Positions 62,364-64,000 of a stretch of 64,000 bases of DNA are shown one piece after another. The DNA lies in the NCBI GenBank assembly GCA_022402525.1, contig JAKRSB010000139.1, positions 39,457-103,456 on the forward strand. The letters are read 5' to 3'. Below the pieces are notes generated by a model. It saw only the letters and a program-made list of their open reading frames with translations, was not told the DNA's origin and searched no databases. The first letter of the stretch is position 1. Each line of letters begins with the position of its first letter. This DNA comes from Thermosynechococcaceae cyanobacterium MS004 (GTDB taxonomy: Bacteria; Cyanobacteriota; Cyanobacteriia; Thermosynechococcales; Thermosynechococcaceae). Made by a program: the position numbers and the translations under genes.

Positions 62364-62612
62364 TCATTTATAAGCATCTCGACGATGCTTGACTCGGTAA
62401 ACCACAATCCGTGTTCGATCCACTTCAAACAAAACACGGTAATCTCCAACTCGCAATCGGTATTCTGGCGTAAAGTTTGTCAGCTTTTTCACATCTCCTG
62501 CCAAATTGTCCTGCAATCTCTCAATGTTAGCAATGATACGCTCTCTATCTTGTACTGAAAGCTTTTTCAAATCCTTGATAGCTCGTGGTTTGAATTCGAT
62601 TGAGTAATTCAC
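62364..62612 (-). CDS. RelE/ParE-type toxin
   Basis: 82 residues: MNYSIEFKPRAIKDLKKLS, then EYRLRVGDYRVLFEVDRTRI and VVYRVKHRRDAYK, the standard RelE fold with basic catalytic residues near the end. Its ATG overlaps the stop of the upstream HTH-ImmA gene (ATGA), so the two are coupled. Confidence 0.9.
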   Translation of the reverse strand: MNYSIEFKPRAIKDLKKLSVQDRERIIANIERLQDNLAGDVKKLTNFTPEYRLRVGDYRVLFEVDRTRIVVYRVKHRRDAYK

Positions 62613-63688
62613 AATGACTCACCCATCAAATATAGACTCACCTTACCCAGCAACGATCTCAAGCTTCCGTAGGGAGCCTGCTGTTCATTATGCAAACGCC
62701 CCAAAATAATCCCATAATGCCTCTTTTTACTCCGCGCAAACCCTTCAATCGCCTTACGAGAAAAACGAGGTTGATTCTTCATCACAAAGCTTTCAAGCGC
62801 TAATGGATCAATCAACCAATTAGCCGCCAGTTGATTCGCCTCCGCTTCCTCATCCGTAAGTGCAAGATTGGTTAAGTCATCAAGATAGCTCCCTTGATGT
62901 CCCGCTACAACATGCCCCAACTCATGCATCAGTGTGAACCAAAACGAATCAATCCGGTCATGCCGTAGCGTCAACGCCACTACCGGATGCCCATCCAGAT
63001 AAAACGCTGCACCATCCAAATACGTCTTACTCAAATGCGGCACGATCGCAAAATAGACCCCCAACGATCGCAGCAGTTCAGGCACCTTGCTCACATCTTC
63101 CAAGTGCTCAGCACAAGCCAAAATACTAGGAATCTCTGCCTCCAATCGTCCTCGATCAAAAGCCCCTACCGTTTGCTGCCTTGCCACCCGCTCCACCTGC
63201 TTAGCCCAAGCCAACTGAGCGATCGCCTCTGGACTGCGTTCTTGAGCACAGCGAAAATTAATCGCGAGCTTTGGCGACTCATCAATCGAAGCAATCCCAA
63301 AAAAATCGCAAACTTGGTTCTCTAACTCCTCAAGCGAATCTGTCACAGGTAGCCAACCCCGCTTCACCAGCTCCGAAATAGGCGCAAGACTATATAGCTT
63401 ACTTTTGCGCCCAATCTCATGTTTTTGCGTTGCCTTTCTGGTCTGATGCAGCCGATAGTTGATCTCTAAATTCGTCCAAAACTCAGCCGAAGTCCCAAAC
63501 GCCTCCGCCAGTTCAAGTGCCGTCTCTGGCGTGATTTGCTTCTTCGCCTGCACAATCTCATTAATCGTCTGAATCGGACGCCCCGTAATTTCTGCTAAAT
63601 CCTTTTGAGTCCAACCCCGCGCCTCATACTCCCGCACCAGAATACGACCTGGCGGCGGAACCCTTGCTGGTGCCAATCGTTGATTCAT
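62609..63688 (-). CDS. HigA-like helix-turn-helix fused to ImmA/IrrE metallopeptidase
   Basis: 359 residues. Residues about 15-75 are a HigA-type HTH (GWTQKDLAEITGRPIQTINEIV). Residues about 190-300 are an ImmA/IrrE zinc peptidase with HELGHVVAGH (HExxH) and the third ligand region DEEAEANQLAANWL. Proteins of this design cleave partner repressors in mobile elements and stress systems. It heads the operon HTH-ImmA, toxin, antitoxin. Confidence 0.9.
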   Translation of the reverse strand: MNQRLAPARVPPPGRILVREYEARGWTQKDLAEITGRPIQTINEIVQAKKQITPETALELAEAFGTSAEFWTNLEINYRLHQTRKATQKHEIGRKSKLYSLAPISELVKRGWLPVTDSLEELENQVCDFFGIASIDESPKLAINFRCAQERSPEAIAQLAWAKQVERVARQQTVGAFDRGRLEAEIPSILACAEHLEDVSKVPELLRSLGVYFAIVPHLSKTYLDGAAFYLDGHPVVALTLRHDRIDSFWFTLMHELGHVVAGHQGSYLDDLTNLALTDEEAEANQLAANWLIDPLALESFVMKNQPRFSRKAIEGFARSKKRHYGIILGRLHNEQQAPYGSLRSLLGKVSLYLMGESL

Positions 63689-63717
63689 TGCTCCCTTCCC
63701 TCTCCCGCTCTAATCAG

Positions 63718-63886
63718 TGGTAACCCCGGAGCCGAAATCAGTGCTGAGCGGGTTGATGATATTCCAGTCATTGTGGAATGGCTCCATCAAATGCAGATGG
63801 TCAAATGGATTGACCGGGAACTGAGTCAACCTCATGGAAGTCGCAAAGGGTTGAGTTACGCTCAATTGAGGGCAAGATTTAATTAA
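63718..63886 (+). pseudogene. IS1634-type transposase N-terminal remnant (DUF4277)
   Basis: The plus-strand frame encodes ISAERVDDIPVIVEWLHQMQ followed by MVKWIDRELSQPHGSRKGLS, the start of a DUF4277 transposase. It ends at a stop (63884-63886) after about 45 residues and the catalytic part is missing. The sequence to the window end (63887-64000) shows nothing recognisable. Confidence 0.7.
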
Positions 63887-64000
63887 TTTCTTTTGCCTAA
63901 AATCCTCGAACCGACAGTAATCAAGTCGATTAGCGCAATTTTGCCATTAGACCTGTTGCTTTTTAAGCGATAATGTCCACAAGACCTTGAGAATTCGTCT

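Noticed and set aside
1..64000. tRNA genes
   Set aside because: I looked for T-loop (GGTTCGAATCC-like) and acceptor pairings in the spacers and saw none that fold convincingly.

Overview
The window is cyanobacterial chromosome. It carries petN (cytochrome b6f subunit VIII), a delta-12 acyl-lipid desaturase, a ModB-ModC fusion, an NrtS-type nitrate transporter and a probable Psb35-type photosystem II assembly protein. The HIP1 octamer GCGATCGC is scattered through most genes and gaps, on both strands. The gene set (hpnB, cofG, large exopolysaccharide cluster, many small tandem repeats) fits a Leptolyngbya-like or related filamentous or unicellular lineage, but the species cannot be fixed from this sequence.

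Layout. 0-2.4 kb: arsenate detoxification pair (GAPDH plus ArsJ) behind two matching inverted repeats. 2.8-7.1 kb: a degenerate histidine-kinase-like protein and dnaK with strong terminators. 7.2-14 kb: small photosynthesis and hypothetical genes, a flippase, then the rpmH-rnpA-PH domain-yidC-khpB-DUF177 run and rpmI-rplT. 14-22 kb: a repeat-rich membrane protein, a PEP-synthase-like protein with a degenerate front end, a DUF389 protein and a Uma2 nuclease. 22-25.4 kb: molybdate uptake (modA, modBC) with a divergent ribbon-helix-helix/TOBE regulator and paired palindromes. 25.5-34 kb: Na+/H+ antiporter, metallophosphoesterase, YgfZ, HpnB, CofG, glycosyltransferase.

34-51 kb is an exopolysaccharide region: glycosyltransferases, a Wzy-type polymerase, a methyltransferase, a flippase, and a polysaccharide co-polymerase fused to a response-regulator receiver. 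Lodged inside it (42-48 kb) is a separate redox island. A cupin (thiol-dioxygenase-like), a histidine kinase and an OmpR regulator form one operon. Facing away from it are two exported thioredoxins with cysteine heptad arrays, a CcdA-type electron carrier and a half-thioredoxin lacking the active site, followed by nrtS. This island and the receiver/co-polymerase fusion are the strongest candidates for undescribed biology.

51-61 kb holds housekeeping genes (miaB, desA, U32 protease, argS, petN, a candidate 6S-like RNA, higBA, PIN-PhoH). The last 2.5 kb is a decaying accessory zone: gene fragments, a three-gene toxin-antitoxin/ImmA operon and a transposase remnant. Two copies of a roughly 153-bp inverted-repeat element (MITE-like), one with a perfect 7-bp target duplication, sit at 40.9 and 53.9 kb in opposite orientation. 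Most functions are inferred by recognising protein families by eye; no database search was run.
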